64,000 nt of DNA from Haliotis asinina (GCF_037392515.1 NC_090282.1:32973054-33037053); one strand, 5' to 3'; positions 45,901 through 58,329 are shown, counted from the first letter of the stretch. Notes: generated by a model from the letters alone, not told the origin. Program-made: numbers and translations.

Positions 45901-47076
45901 CCATATTTTGTAAGTTATATTACCTGGTCCACTTGTCTTATCAGTGGGGTTGTTGGGTAGTCTAGTGGTTAAAGCATTCGCTTAGCACTCCGAAGAGTTT
46001 GATTCCCCACTTGAGCACAATGTGGGATATTGCTGGAATTAGTTAACAGCGGTGCAAAACCTTGCTGACACACTCCCTTAGGAGAAGTATAGAAAGAAGG
46101 TAAAATGAATCATATCTGAACGGTTGGTTGAATCTCAAATTTGTAGGTCATTTGACACCAGTCTTGAGCTGTAGTGTTCAGGGCTGAAACACAGTGCACA
46201 CACATGCACATACACTTACTTACACAGAACAGTTGTTCATGTGGCTTCAGGTGGCTATGACAAGACATTGCACATGGACAGAGCCAGCGTGGAGTGTTTT
46301 GACCCAGATACTCAGGAGTGGACGTTCGCAGCAGAGATGGAGAAGGCACGGTCAGGGCTGTCGCTGGTCACTGTTGACCACTTCATCTATGCATTTGGGG
46401 GTCGCTTCAGACACACTGACCAGTACTTTGATCTCGTTGAGAGGTAGGAATTATCCCTCCATCTGCCTGCTTTGTTTTCACGATGACTTGAAGTTCCAGA
46501 TTTATGCTGAATTTATAGCACAAAATATATGACCCTTGTTTATTACTGCTCACGCTGTTGGGGCATGTTTGTAACGTCATGGGTCTGATCCATGAAATGT
46601 TTGTAGTATTATTTGTAACCTTGTGATAAAGTATCGATAGGTCATAAAGTTATGAATGCTATGCGGATTGGGGACCCTGATAGAATACAGTGGTTAATGC
46701 TGTTTAATGGTGCCTCAAATACTCCTTCGCCCTATTTGGACCATGTCTATATTTTACTTCCATTGACAATTACTACAAACGTACAAATGTTAAAACTTCT
46801 TGTGCATGGATATATTTTTCAGCCGTAGTCATTATGCATGTTTGATTGCACAGATTCAACACTCTTACCCGCCAGTGGACAACCATCACTCCAATGAACA
46901 CCCCCCGAGCTTGGCCAGGCATCTCTGTGTTCGATGGAAAGATCTATGTCGTTGGGGGCTTTGACGGCCAGAGTCGTCTAAGGAGTGCGGAAGTGTATGA
47001 CCCAGATGCTGATCAGTGGTCATTACTCAGCAACATGCTTGTCAGTCGAGCAGGTTGTGGTGCAGGTGTTGTGTGA
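39575..47076 (+). CDS. Kelch-like protein (BTB-BACK-Kelch), complete
   Basis: Six coding exons: 39575-39974, 43836-44344, 44689-44917, 45723-45863, 46251-46443 and 46854-47076 (stop TGA). They total 1695 nt and 564 residues, normal for the family, and all phases agree (1, 0, 1, 1, 2). A TAG two codons before the ATG, in frame, fixes the start. KLHL proteins are known substrate adaptors of cullin-3 RING ubiquitin ligases: BTB and BACK bind cullin-3 and dimerise, and the Kelch propeller binds the target. I cannot name the vertebrate orthologue; KLHL28 is similar in BTB-BACK from memory but not decisively. The first intron (3.9 kb) is packed with transposons. Confidence 0.93.
40039..41338 (+). 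mobile_element. Tc1-like DNA transposon in KLHL intron 1
   Basis: The element is about 1.3 kb with terminal inverted repeats of about 28 bp. The left end reads TAGTCTGGTTCATAATTATT and the right end, reverse complemented, reads TACAGTATGGTTCAAAATTA, both followed by TTGAGAAT. TA dinucleotides border it, as expected for Tc1/mariner target duplication. It inserted into intron 1 of the KLHL gene in the same orientation. Near-complete ends and a nearly open transposase mean it is young. Confidence 0.92.
40233..41213 (+). pseudogene. Tc1-like transposase with one in-frame stop
   Basis: The reading gives 326 positions: an N-terminal helix-turn-helix pair (TPLSTVYRIRKNFKEG), a GRPRKL motif, then the DDE catalytic domain with IFTDESS, WILQQDNDPKH and SPDLNPIEN. 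The second Asp (in QQD) and the Glu are 34 residues apart, giving the DD34E signature of Tc1. The frame is open from ATG to 41033, where TAG replaces the TGG of the usual IENIWG, and then open again to TAA at 41211-41213. All three catalytic residues precede the stop. I see no other break. Confidence 0.9.
41713..42003 (+). repeat. tRNA-derived SINE with 145-bp (CTCA)n tail
   Basis: Head GGCTGGTGGTTAGAGCATTC with box B GGGTTCGATTTCC, body CCGTGAAGTCAATGTCTGGT and CCCCTGCCATCATATTGCAG, then about 36 CTCA tetramers (41858-42003). In KLHL intron 1, plus orientation. Confidence 0.92.
42265..42955. mobile_element. hAT-like non-autonomous element in KLHL intron 1
   Basis: Inverted ends CAGTCCCTCCTGGATTC and (reverse complement of the right end) CAGTCCCTCCTGGGTTC. 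GTTATT lies directly outside both ends (42259-42264 and 42956-42961) as an apparent target duplication. Subterminal GCAGAAT motifs repeat near both ends, as hAT elements often show. About 691 bp, no transposase. Confidence 0.83.
43583..43775 (-). repeat. Second-family repeat, inverted copy
   Basis: GCGTCGATCATTGCTCATGC, TGTTGATCACTGGATTGTCT and ATTTACTGACTGCCACCATT, ending GTGTGACATTAAACAACAAA. It ends about 60 bp before the acceptor of KLHL exon 2. Confidence 0.85.
43836..44344 (+). CDS. KLHL exon 2: BACK domain and first Kelch strand
   Basis: GIQHFADMYTCTELEAIARQ opens the BACK domain, followed by NFLEVVRTEEFFDL and LLKSDKLQV with VFEAASAWLQW, all standard BACK blocks. The exon then enters the propeller with CIYVVGG and SVERYDFLTDQW, and ends in phase 0 at WMSM before gtagga. 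Confidence 0.92.
44689..47076 (+). CDS. KLHL exons 3-6: Kelch propeller
   Basis: With the blade begun in exon 2 there are six Kelch repeats, each with a GG doublet and a Y/F-D-P-x6-W signature: YVVGG, FAVGG, YAIGG, YVAGG, YAFGG and YVVGG. Two GG doublets (YAIGG and YVAGG) are split by phase-1 introns. The acceptor at 45723 has a weak tract (ACTATTCAAG) but is the only site that restores AIGGE. The protein ends VSRAGCGAGVV, the usual last strand. Confidence 0.9.
44950..45120 (+). repeat. tRNA-derived SINE in KLHL intron
   Basis: Head GGGAGTAGCCTAGTGGTTAA, box-B region GATCCGGGTTGAATTACCCA, body and a short (CTCA)4 tail. Plus orientation, 33 bp after the donor of KLHL exon 3. Confidence 0.88.
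45944..46080 (+). repeat. tRNA-derived SINE, internally deleted
   Basis: Head GGGTAGTCTAGTGGTTAAAG and GTTTGATTCCCCAC with the end TGCAAAACCTTGCTGACACA; part of the middle is missing. In the KLHL intron before exon 5. Confidence 0.82.
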
Positions 47077-47791
47077 GATTTCTTCAGCGTTATCAATCCT
47101 TGAATGTTATTTATATTTAGTTATCAGTCAAATGGTACTGGGTGGAGAGGATTTGTTTCGTTTTTTGTCGAAGCCCATATGTGAATCTATATGTGTTCTT
47201 TCTGCAGTTTCTACTTGACTTCCCTCAGACCTGGAGTTTACAACATCCATGATCTTACCATGCTTACATACTATTCTGAGAGTTATTTTGTTCAGTGTTA
47301 AGTTTCTGGGTGAAACATTTTATTATGCATGATGTACACATATGCCAGATATAAATGTATGTCAGGAACACAAGGGGAGCTGTTGAGTTCACTGTTCTTC
47401 CTGTGGGCAGTGTGCCCTGTTTGAGATCTCATGATTCGTGCTAATGACATTAGCATATTTACATAATCATTTTGAGTAATGATTACAGCATGGACTTAAA
47501 CTGAAGATGTGTTGTGTGAACAATCTCTGATTCCTCATTAAAATAAGATCTCTTGCTTTCATTCAAAACCTCTATGTGAAGAATAACTTCTCAAAAGGAA
47601 TGATGTGTTAACTGGAGAACTTCTTGAAAGGAATTTCTGCAGTGAACTTTCTTATCAGCAATCAGTTTTGATGGTTTTAAATCGGCCTTCTCAAGGCAAC
47701 TACAGTTTGTGAACAACTTGCCACCAACACCAATTTCTGAGTTGTCAAACTTGTTTAGAAATAAGATCGGTCTCTATTCTCACCTATTTTG

Positions 47792-47931
47792 GTGTTGTCA
47801 AACTCGAGCCTGACATCTGAAATGTTCTTAACTCGTGTTGTTCAGAAACAACCAATCGCAGTCAACGAGATTGTCATGTGAACTGGACCGATAGAGACAT
47901 GGCGCTCAAATGACATGAAAGTTTGACAACA
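47792..47931. mobile_element. Small inverted-repeat element
   Basis: GTTGTCAAACTCGAGCCTGA at left and CATGAAAGTTTGACAACATG at right. The motif AAGTTTGACAACA recurs at 45655-45672 and, reversed, at 47739, hinting at a small family. Only the ends are paired. Confidence 0.5.
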
Positions 47932-48746
47932 TGTGTTTGATGAGTGAAAGAGTGAGTTTTACAACTTGTGTTGTTAGACTTAAGTTTGCTGCGTGAAGTC
48001 CACTTAAGTTCTTTGTAAAAACATTCAGACAAAGTATATCAAAATTTTGCACCCAAAGTACGCTTTAACCAGTCGTATCAGTGCCATAAGGTAGTGCATT
48101 GAAGTTATGTTTGTGGCCTGTGGGTCTTCTTTTTGTACCACATTACTGAATTGAGGCAGTAAGGATGTCAAGCCATGTCATTCTAGAAAGCTGACATCTG
48201 AGGTCAGAGGAAGTGTCTGATCTTCATGCAGAGAGGTAGCATTACGTAAAACATGATTAGAGATGATGTACAACGTATTACAATATTTTACATGAGAGGT
48301 TTTTATTCATTGTCTCTCTGCATATTTCTCTACCACATTTTATGCCTACATAGCTTACAGTGCAGAGATTGAAGAAACCATTCATCTTCACTTGTTAATA
48401 TGCCAAAGACGCAGTTTCGTATGCCAAAAGTGAAATATATAAGAATCTTTGAGTGAAGGTCAAGCAACTCGAGCATACTCAAGCTAAACATTATAACCTT
48501 GTGTATTCCCATTATAATCTGAAATCATTAATCATATGTAGATCTCATTCAACTATACTATATTCTGTTCTCTGATTGGTGTGGATTCTGATATTGTCAG
48601 CTGCTTTTAAACTCTGGATAAGAAAGGTGATATGAACTTGACAATCATCAGTTGGCAAAGGTGATATGAACTTGACAATGATAAGTTGGCAATCTTTCAC
48701 TGATAAAGCTGCTTGTTTACAAACTGAAACATTTCCATGAATCATG

Positions 48747-48868
48747 TATACTGTACAGCAAAAGAAATGCAAGTATCGAAAAAATTTGAAAGTAAGTGTT
48801 CATGTGTATGTTATAAAAACTTGACAAAAGAACCCTCAAAGTTGCATTTCTTTTGCTGTCCAGTATAT
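48747..48868. mobile_element. 122-bp mariner-like MITE, copy 1
   Basis: Ends TATACTGTACAGCAAAAGAA then ATGCAA and TTGCATTTCTTTTGCTGTCC then AGTATA form inverted repeats of about 26 bp bordered by TA. Interior includes TTATAAAAACTTGACAAAAG. Confidence 0.87.
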
Positions 48869-49404
48869 GTCCAAAATCTTGTTCAATAGAGTTGTTTCTT
48901 AGTTATCATTGTTTGTATTTTGGAGTATGTCACGGCATGTTTTCATTCCCTTACCTTAATTCGAGCTTTAGCTGGTGTTTAAAGCTATAAGACACTCCCC
49001 AAACATATGGTGTAAACACTTCAGAGTGGATTGGGGTAGTATGATGTGTGATGACTGACAGTGTCATGTCACTCAACTCACATGCTTACAGTGTCAGTCA
49101 CTGGTTTCACCCTTTGCTGTGATATAGCTGTAAATATATAGGGGTGTAAACGATTATTTATTCACCAGTACTAAACTGATTTTGTAAGCAGTTGGTGCAT
49201 ATTTGTGTTGGTTCTTGCAAGCAAGCTAGTCAATGGTATGTCTTTGAGAACAGAGAAAGTGAGGAGTGCACATATTTAAGCTTAGGATTTAGCAGGTTTT
49301 CAAACCTGGGACTTAATATTTCATGGGTTTAAACATGGGATATTTACAAATACCGGTACTTCTTACCATCCCATTTAGTTCAGTTTTGTGAATCTTTTCA
49401 GAAG

Positions 49405-49500
49405 TATACTGAACAACAACAGGTTTCACAAAATGAAATTTCATAAAAGTAAATGTTCATGTGTCTATCTTCTATTTAAAAACTTGTCAAAAAAAAAGAG
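49405..49500. mobile_element. Mariner-like MITE, partial copy
   Basis: TATACTGAACAACAACAGGT, AAAGTAAATGTTCATGTGTC and TTAAAAACTTGTCAAAAAAA share left end and interior with the copy at 48747; the right end is missing. Confidence 0.6.
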
Positions 49501-49847
49501 AGTTCAGAATACAATGAAACAGTTATAAACCACTTAAATACCAAAACATGAAATACGATTGGTGAGACTTGCCTGTGCTATGAAAAAAAGAAGCTGCCCA
49601 CAGAATTCATTTTAGGTTTTGTAGTTCAATCTCAATGGCAGTAAAATCCTGTTTTTAAACCCACAAGTTGTAAATATCATGGGGCTTAAATTATTGCACT
49701 CCTGGTATGAATGAGACAAAATCTGGGTTCTAGATTGTGATTTGATTAACGAGAGGTACCAAGTAAGTAATTTTTTTTGCACTGTAATTATACTTGTTTG
49801 ATGTTCCACAGTGTTGTTTTCTTACCATCTCCTTACTGCTCTGGGGC

Positions 49848-50012
49848 CGATGGGGTGGCCTTATAGTTAAAGTGTTTGCTCATCATGCCGAAGTCTTGGG
49901 TTTGATTCCTCAGATGGGTACGACGTATGAAGCCCATTTCTGGTGTCCCCTGCCGTGAAATTGCTGGAATATTGCTTAAAGCGGCCTAAATCATACTCAC
50001 TTGCTGACACAC
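49848..50012 (+). repeat. tRNA-derived SINE
   Basis: Head GGGGTGGCCTTATAGTTAAA, box-B region TTGGGTTTGATTCCTCAG, body GAAGCCCATTTCTGGTGTCC and end AAAGCGGCCTAAATCATACT. Full-length copy. Confidence 0.9.
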
Positions 50013-50209
50013 TCACCTACTGCTCTGTTTCATCATGTACATTTGATTCATGAATTGTATTGCTGTGTAATAACTTGCTGTATGTGCTGATGTTAGTTAT
50101 GGTAACAAGGTTGTGCATGTTCATACCTCAGCAGCCCTGTTCTGTCACGACACATGGTGTCTGGGTGTTGGCAACAGAAATTCTGCGTTCAGGCTGTGCA
50201 TTTAAGTAT

Positions 50210-50500
50210 TATCAACTAACATTATGCATTCATGTACTGCATTCAGTTACTGAGTGATAACATGAAACTTTATGCATTCATGTAGTCCCTCAACTACTGA
50301 GTATCAAGATACGTTATGCATTCAGGTAGTGCCTGCATGTATTGTGGATGAATATCAGAAGTTATGTGTGCATGTACTGCTTTCAAATACTTAGTATCAT
50401 CATGAAACATATGCATTCATGGCATGCATTCAGGCACTGAATTTCAACAAATTATGCATTCTCTTGATGCAATCGAGTACTCCATATCAAGATATGTGGG
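50210..50500 (+). repeat. Degenerate tandem repeat of about 50-55 bp
   Basis: TTATGCATTCATGTACTGCA … TACTGAGTATCA … ATGAAAC recurs about five times with much divergence. No coding meaning. Confidence 0.75.
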
Positions 50501-52312
50501 CAGTAAATTTGTATGGTTTTGTAAGGTGAAAGAAATGATCATTCAAAAGGCAAAATTTATGTGAGGAAATACAGTTTCATGGACAAAATTCACATCCATA
50601 GAACTGATGACAAAACTAGTTTCAGTTAAAATAAGATAGCAATTATTGCAAAACGAACTTGTTCATGGATGTATAACATATGGAACAATATGAGTGCTCA
50701 GTGTGTTCCTTGTAATGTTTATGGTTTGCACCAGTCGCAAACCTGTTAACACCCAGGCATCATCGTCCACCATTGTGTACATATACATGATAAATTTTCA
50801 TGTCATTGTGAGACTGTCATGCTTGTACATAAGAAGTCAGGTGTAATCAGAACTGACATCGTAATTGTGGTTGTTTGTCTAAATATAACCAGATAATATG
50901 CTTGATATGTGAACAAAACTAGTTTCAATAGGTAGGGGCTAGGGGGCTAGAGGATGAACCTGTTGTTACTTGTGATGTCAGGGCTTTAGATGTATTGCAT
51001 CAGCCATGCCACTCTGCTCTATACTTGCAAGTACTGTCAAGTCATGTTCTGCATTTCAATGCGATATTTTTACATGGGAGTGTAAATCCATTCATTCAGT
51101 CATCTCATGTTTGATTGCACGGTCATAGATCGCTCAAAGGGTTACCTGACGCGACCTCCTCGGGGGTTTGTTCGATTCGGTAAAAGAGTGGAATGGATAA
51201 TACTGAGACAAAGTTTACTTAGACTGCTCTGACGCTGCCATTTTCACAATTCACTGTACAGTCTGGCTTCACTTATCCCACCCAAACCCTATGATCATTA
51301 TTTCTGATTTCAAATCCCATTTTGATATTTGTCTTGTCTTTTGGTTTCGGGTTTGCCATCTCCCAACTAGTGCATTTGAATGTGATCAAGTAAGATCTGC
51401 CGCACTTTGGGCTATCTTTTACTTAGAGTTTACCAAAATACTGTTTTAAGCAAAGTGAAATACAACTCACTAACCCAAAATCTAAATTAAACATTAGAAA
51501 AGAATACACAGATGGTAGCTTCAGAATGTCTTATGAAGGGGGATGAGGTAATGTTACATCTCTTAGGTTGTGGTATGGAAGGCTCTGTTTGTGTTTTCTG
51601 CTTTGTTCAACATTTTCATAAATTATGCATTTTGATTCAGATTGTCTCTGTTACTAAACATGTTAAATGCAGCTGTGAGGAAAATCTGTTATATTGAATT
51701 CCTCACTAGTTTGTAAATATGCACATAAGATACGATTAATCTTCGTAGTAGAAGACATTTGATTTCATTTACACAGTATATGCAGTCAGTGATCTCAACC
51801 AGCCTATAGATTACTGGCAAGCAAAGATAAGTTGCACCGGCACAGAGAATGTGTTTATGAGAAGTACGAAATGTGGTGCACAGCAATGAGCAAACTCATT
51901 TGGTTTGTGAAAGGGACAGCAGATGTAGGTTAGTGCACATGCAGTACATGACAATGAAATTGATTCACCCTGTAGCTGCAAACGCCTTGCTCCTAAGACT
52001 CTCATGTGGTCCGTGTAGCTAGTTGGTAGTATTCGGACAAGCTGGGGCTCCTTCTCCATCAATGGCATGTGCCAGTGGGCCTCACTAATAAGGGTCAATT
52101 GTCAGGTCAGTGCTCAACTTGTCCTTGTTTGCCAGTACATTCTTTCAATGCTGAGTCAGCATGGCAAAAACAGGGCAACGGTATGTCCAAAAAAACCCCC
52201 AAAAACCAGAATAATTTTGTTTTCTTAAGCCTCAATATCTGTGATTAATGTTTTGTATAGTATTCTGCAAAACATGCATTTATCATTAAAAACAGGTATC
52301 TAGCCATTGCCT

Positions 52313-52475
52313 TTAAGAGGTTACAGGGTTAGATTAGATGGCTCAATGACTTGGTTGAATATGAAGATGATTGTTTAGATCTGGTTATTGCTCATGTTTT
52401 CAGTCACTAGTTTGCCAGATTATTTACAAACCACAGTGATGCACCTGGGAGATTGCTGAGCTGATTAACATCAAT
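52313..52475 (-). repeat. Second-family repeat, very degraded
   Basis: ATGGCTCAATGACTTGGTTG, TTATTGCTCATGTTTTCAGT and CCAGATTATTTACAAACCAC then GATTGCTGAGCTG follow the reversed family order weakly. Confidence 0.45.
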
Positions 52476-53630
52476 TCATTGAAGTTCTGATCCATATGCA
52501 AGCTGTTGGCATATATTTTTGTGTCTGAATCTGAACCACACAAACCTATGATTGATAGCATGACCAATGCTCATTTGTGATAATTGTTGAGAGGTATGAA
52601 CAAGCTTAACTGAGGTAAAGATCATCAGGTTTTCACCAAGTGTTCTGTATGCACATACAATGGCAGCTCCCTATGACTCTTTTACTGTATTAGTGGTAGT
52701 GATAGTTACTCATGTTTGTTCTGCAACCTTTCTCGTAGGTTTGTCATCCAAAACAGTTCATATTATTTAATTTGACAATTTTTCTGTTCACATGAACAAA
52801 ATATGACTGATGAAATATACTTTTTTTTGCATGAAGCACTCTTCTAATTATCGATATTACTGATTGCTTGTTCATGGCTGATGCATTCCCAGTTTGGAAC
52901 TGCTCCATAAAATGTGAAATAAACTTACGTAGGGAGTCCAGAACAATGGCTTATTTAGTGTTAATTTGTTTCAAATTTATTGTCTAGTATCTGGAAGAGG
53001 ACGATACAAACCATGTGGCAATATCATTAGATAAGTACTGATAAGTAGTTTAACTGCTAACATGCTGAAAAGTTATTTTTGTCAAAGTGAAAGTTACAGT
53101 CAACAGCTTAAATTTTGTTTGTAACACTGACCTTTCGAGCCACTGCTGGACTCAAAATAACTAAGTAGTTTTCACTCAGTTCTCAAACTGATCCAATGTC
53201 ATGGGAGTGAAAACAGCTGTTTCTACTCCTCAGTGCTAAAAATAGCATCTTTCTGGATGAAACTATCCCAATATTTATTTTCAGTTCACAGCAATGTGTG
53301 CACTTAGACATTGTTTTCCTAAGGCCTTGCAGTATGTATAGAAACAATGAATACTTGTCGGCTAAGTGAAACCAAGGTAACATGAGTCTATGTGGCATTG
53401 TGTTGGTTACAACCATGTTGGTCAATATCTTTTAAACTTTGCAACACTTTTGGTCTCAGTTGTAATTTTCCAAGAAGAGTTTGCACTAGGTTCAAGCTCA
53501 AAACATGGCTCTGATGACTTCTATGATATATATATCCTACTCATCATTGTTACCATGGTTACACAATGGCTTCCAGAATTCATGATGATGGAGGAAGGTT
53601 GCTTATACAAACCAAAGACATATATACATA

Positions 53631-53950
53631 GAGGATACTAAACGACCTTCCGTGTAATACCATTTTTATTAAACGAGTTAATGATTTGGTATCAAACGAG
53701 CAAAAGCGAGTTTAGTATTTTGTTTATTACTCGCCAACATAATTGACAGAAACTGCCGCGAAATTGCCCATAGTGTGAGGACACTCAGCTTTCAAGTCAA
53801 GCAAGGTCTAGTAAAATCGCGACATCAACATTAGCATTGTGACGTCACAACTTTGAACCATTTTGACGTCATAGGTCAAGCGGTATTACACTAGTGTAAT
53901 ATTGAAGTGAAAATATTACACTGCAGTATCTTCAACGGGCGAGTAATAAA
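53631..53950 (-). mobile_element. Foldback MITE, copy C (inverted)
   Basis: Reverse-orientation copy, shortened within the hairpin. It keeps two perfect TGACGTCA octamers at 53840-53847 and 53864-53871, and the end GGGCGAGTAATAA (reverse complement of the copy-A start). It looks the least decayed at CpG sites. Confidence 0.87.
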
Positions 53951-56900
53951 TCTTTGTACAAACCTTTGAATTACTGAGGTCACCTAACACACATGTACAT
54001 TGCTTAACTTATGGTCTATCTGTTTCTGTTACATGTCATAGAATATAGTAACCCCTTCATCGTGGCCATGTCATACTTGTTCTCACTTTTCATTACTAGT
54101 ATTTAAACCGAAATAGGATCACCCCCTCGCTATGGAACATTAATATTGTGTGGTGTCATCTTGCAGGAACGGTTGTCACTGACAACTGTATCAGGTCATA
54201 CATATTCTCAGACTACTTGTTGTCATGTTTCAATGTGACTGATGAAACAGGCAAGGAAGCTAGCTATGGGACGTTATCAAGTGTCAAATTGCTGATATGG
54301 TCGTCAATTTCAGCTGTATCAGGTCATGACAAGCATCTGTTTGTGTTGATGTTTTTTGTTCATCTGTCAGTTAAAAGTCCATGAATTACGATACTCAGGA
54401 AAAAGGGTGATGACAGTGATATTCAGACAGATAACTTTTGCAATAATTGTCCATGCTTGTCGCTGTGTAGAATGAGAATATATCATATTTCTCAACAGAA
54501 ACATAATGCTCGTTCATTCATTGATACATCTCCAGACCTGACAGGTTATCAGTATATGTTATGATTGTGTACAAATTGCTTCCAGTTAGACTTAGCAAGA
54601 TAAAATGTGATTTTTTTTCTCTGTTATTTCCAGATACAACTTAGAACATATTGTTATAATGTGGTTCCCAGTTGACCTGACTGGTTATTTGGCAAGACTG
54701 ATCATTGATATGCATTCGCATTTTACAATGGCTGTAAATGATTTTAATACTTATGCAGCTTACATCCACAAAGTAAATAAACTTTATCAGCTACAACTTT
54801 TTGTAATAATTTTTTTAAGGGAATATATGGCTGGGATATTATTAGTTACAATAATTGTAGTGTCTTTTACTCTTTTCTCAGGAATATTTCGATGGTATAA
54901 CAATGACCTGTATGTATTTCTGTGTGGTTCAGAAAATCCAGTGACTAACAGGAACATTGATCTTCCTGTGTAGGATAGGATGAACATATCAAGGGAGGGA
55001 GTTTGACCATTCAATCCCATCAGTCACCTTTAACAAGAAGCTTGGGTTTCCCCCCAGTGGATCCTATCATGTCTAAAGGTTCCTGTCAACACTAGGCACA
55101 AGATCATCTTACAGGATAAGAAACAAACTGCCCCTTTCATATAAAGTTTATGTCCTGAGTGAAATAATTTTGCTAAAACCTGCACCTGTAACCACACTAC
55201 AAATATATGTAATTTATTTAATTTCATAAAAGTGTCCATGTTTTACATGCTCTCATGTGTGAAAACTTCTGAATGAAAATCATGAATGGAATGAGTGAGT
55301 TATAAGAGTTATACTACTGATGTCAAAGTTCACGTATTAGCCAATCAAATCACTCGAAGGTGTTGTCACACGTGTGATAACACTTTGTTATGAAACCCCT
55401 TTACGAAGTACCACATGGGTAATAGATATATAGCATGCATGGTAATATGCAGGGCTATTTCACGGATCTTACCAGACATATAATTATAAAATAAGAACTA
55501 GTGAAGCAAATTTTTGTGGACAGTGTTTATGATGAATCTGAAGTAAAAATATGACTTAAAAATTATGTTGCCATCAGGTTGGGTACCAAATCCAGCCTGA
55601 TATTTTAACTTCCTCAGAAGCAAGAACAAGACTTTTGTCTTTCAAAATGGTGAAGATTCCCTGATCAAACTCTGCCTTTTGTCTTGGTTGACAGCCATTC
55701 ATGTTTGTTGGTAAGCAAACAGAAGTAGGAGTTAGACTAAATTGCATTAACTAATGATTTTTCACAGCCGATTTAGAATAGTAGTGGAAACCATATCTAT
55801 ATCTCAAGACAGGTTTGGCTGAGGGACTTGGATGTTTGGCATAGATTGTCTCATCCAAATTCCTGGTTCATCATTCACTGATCTACAACACTCACAATAT
55901 TGAATGCATACCATTTATTTTCATTTTCAAAGAAAAAGGCATACTAATGTTTCTGCATAACATGATAAAGAAGCATCACACAAACACAACATGGATCTGA
56001 CAACAAACTATACAAAAAACAAAATATGGAATGCAAAATACTCTGGCAACAAATAGCTCGTTCCAATGCACCTGGCATTAAATAGAGCCCATTCAATGGA
56101 TCTTTGACATGCACAAACTTCATTCATTTTTGCCAGATTCCAGGATTTCAAACAATCACAGAGTAGTATCAGTCAGACCTCCCCTTGTGTAAACCGCTTA
56201 AAAGTAGCCAACTTCATTCATTATCATTATAAAACTGGAAGATATGCATATTTGGTCCCATATATATGAAATATATCCTGTTTAACAGGGACCTGAAGGC
56301 CAGCTCAGACTTTTTTCTCAAAGTGATCTTTGAGCAATGACTCTCACACCTAAACACTAAGACAGTACTAGTACTAAAACAGCTTTGTACAAAGAGGCTG
56401 TGACAGCTTTTTTGTTGTCTTTCAGCATGCAGATTCATTGTCAAGTATGAGTTACCTCCCCTCTTGACCCTGATGACAGACAGTCATCTTCACAGGACTT
56501 GAAACTGCTACCCCCATTCTCACGTACTATAAGTTACAAATATGTAAAGCTTCTTATGTACCCCAAGCACTCAATAAGTTCTAATATTTTATTGATGAAA
56601 ATATAAAAATAAACAAATACTGTGGTCATGGCAAATTTGATGAACACTGGCAAAAGATATTGTGGTCTTAAAATGCTGACCTGGTGACTGAAAATCTTCA
56701 CTACTGTGCAATGTGGCATGTATGGAAATGGAAGTGTTTAAAAAAATGCCAAATGCACGTAAGTGTTAACTAAAAAAAAGGGGGGGCTATGAGAATTGTT
56801 TTGGACACGGACGCCAATTCTTTTGGCTTCGTTAATAAAAACATTTTCTCCAACATGCTCATTGAATTTGTCAAACTGGTGTATGAAGACGAAACCATTG

Positions 56901-57682
56901 TCTAGTTCGGTTCAGTAGAACATATGACACACTATAAACAGGGCAGAAAATTCACAAATATTTTCCAAACAAAATATTAAACCACTGCACTTTTATCTTC
57001 CATTATCTGAAACCTTTAATCACAAAATGAAAAAGAATATATTTACATCAGTAACTGAAATTATCATTTAACGAGCATCCCACACTCATCATGTTTATTT
57101 TGTTCATAATGGCTCAGATGGAACATATTATTCATGAATGTGAAGCATGCGTGTACCCAGTGGGGTTGTTGGGGTCAATATCACTCTGGACAGAAGTCCA
57201 GTCATAGCACTGTGATGAGGTCTTGACTGTCACCTGTATGAACGTTAACACCACTTACCACTATCAGTTTTTTTTTACCCTGACTTGTGGTCAGAAGCAA
57301 ATGAACAGTTCTTATAGATGTATATTAACAGTTACTGTATTTCATCAATATTATGGTGATTCACTTGCTTAAATATGAATAAATATGATTATATACATAT
57401 AAACACTCCAGCAACAAGTGATGATTTGAAATACAATATGTCTGAAACCAAATGGTAATCACCCAATTCAATTAGCAATGGACTTTTTGTTTGTCATACC
57501 AATATATATAAACCATGCATTGTAAATGTTATACAAAATATACAGACCAAGAGGATTAAGGTATCAAGTTAAATATTCATCACTAATACAAATGTCCCTT
57601 TTAACACAATTTCACATTAATAATCATTAATAAATTAGCCTCGTGATGATATTTCTGATCGATTTTATCAAGCCTACATTAA

Positions 57683-57813
57683 TATACTGAACAGTAAAAG
57701 TAATGCAATCTTTTAAAAAATTAAACCTCATAAATGTAAGCATGTTCATAATAGGTCTTCTTCTATTTAAAAACTTGACAACAAGCCAGTGTTTCTTTTG
57801 CTGTTCGGTATAT
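57683..57813. mobile_element. Mariner-like MITE, copy 2
   Basis: Ends TATACTGAACAGTAAAAGTA then ATGCAAT and GTTTCTTTTGCTGTTCGGTA then TATT. Interior TTCTATTTAAAAACTTGACA matches the copies at 48747 and 49405. Confidence 0.82.
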
Positions 57814-58329
57814 TTTGAATATCAGCCTATATTGATTTAAGAAGACTTTGGTGGTATGCATCAACAAAACCAGTACACACTGAAAATACAGTTCGTGTTC
57901 CTAATGCTGAAACATTGTTAGAATGCCATAAATATAGTTGTAATCAAGTGCACCCATGTGCAGTGCAATATGCCTTAATTGAATCCCTTTTGTCTGTAAT
58001 TATCGAAGATGGGTAATGGTGAATGGTTGTGTTGCGTACACAAATTCTAATATCTGTCTACAGAGCATAGCCAAATAGAATTTATCCTTTCAAAAATAGA
58101 CTCCATCCACACAACACACCTTTTGATAAAGCAATCACACACTTAGAATAATGCTGTATCACACACATTATTCCTTGTAATATACACTGGAGCCCTCATG
58201 GCTGTTTTAAAATACAAGCAAAGGATGGTGCTTAAGTCTGTCTGGTAAGTGTTATATTACACTTTTTTTCAGAGGCACAGCCAGTTGTTATGACTGCCAA
58301 ATCAACCAGATTCACTACCTGAATACTAC

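Noticed and set aside
41713-50012. Possible tRNA genes at the SINE heads
   Set aside because: Box-B-like sequences are present, but they head SINE bodies with CTCA tails and the cloverleaf is degraded; they are tRNA-derived, not tRNA genes.
51811-52098. 95-codon minus-strand frame
   Set aside because: Looks slightly protein-like at the start but matches nothing I know and has no flanking exon signals.
54659-54973. 104-codon hydrophobic frame in the gene-free interval
   Set aside because: AT-rich DNA readily gives hydrophobic open frames; no splice sites, neighbours or known motif support it.
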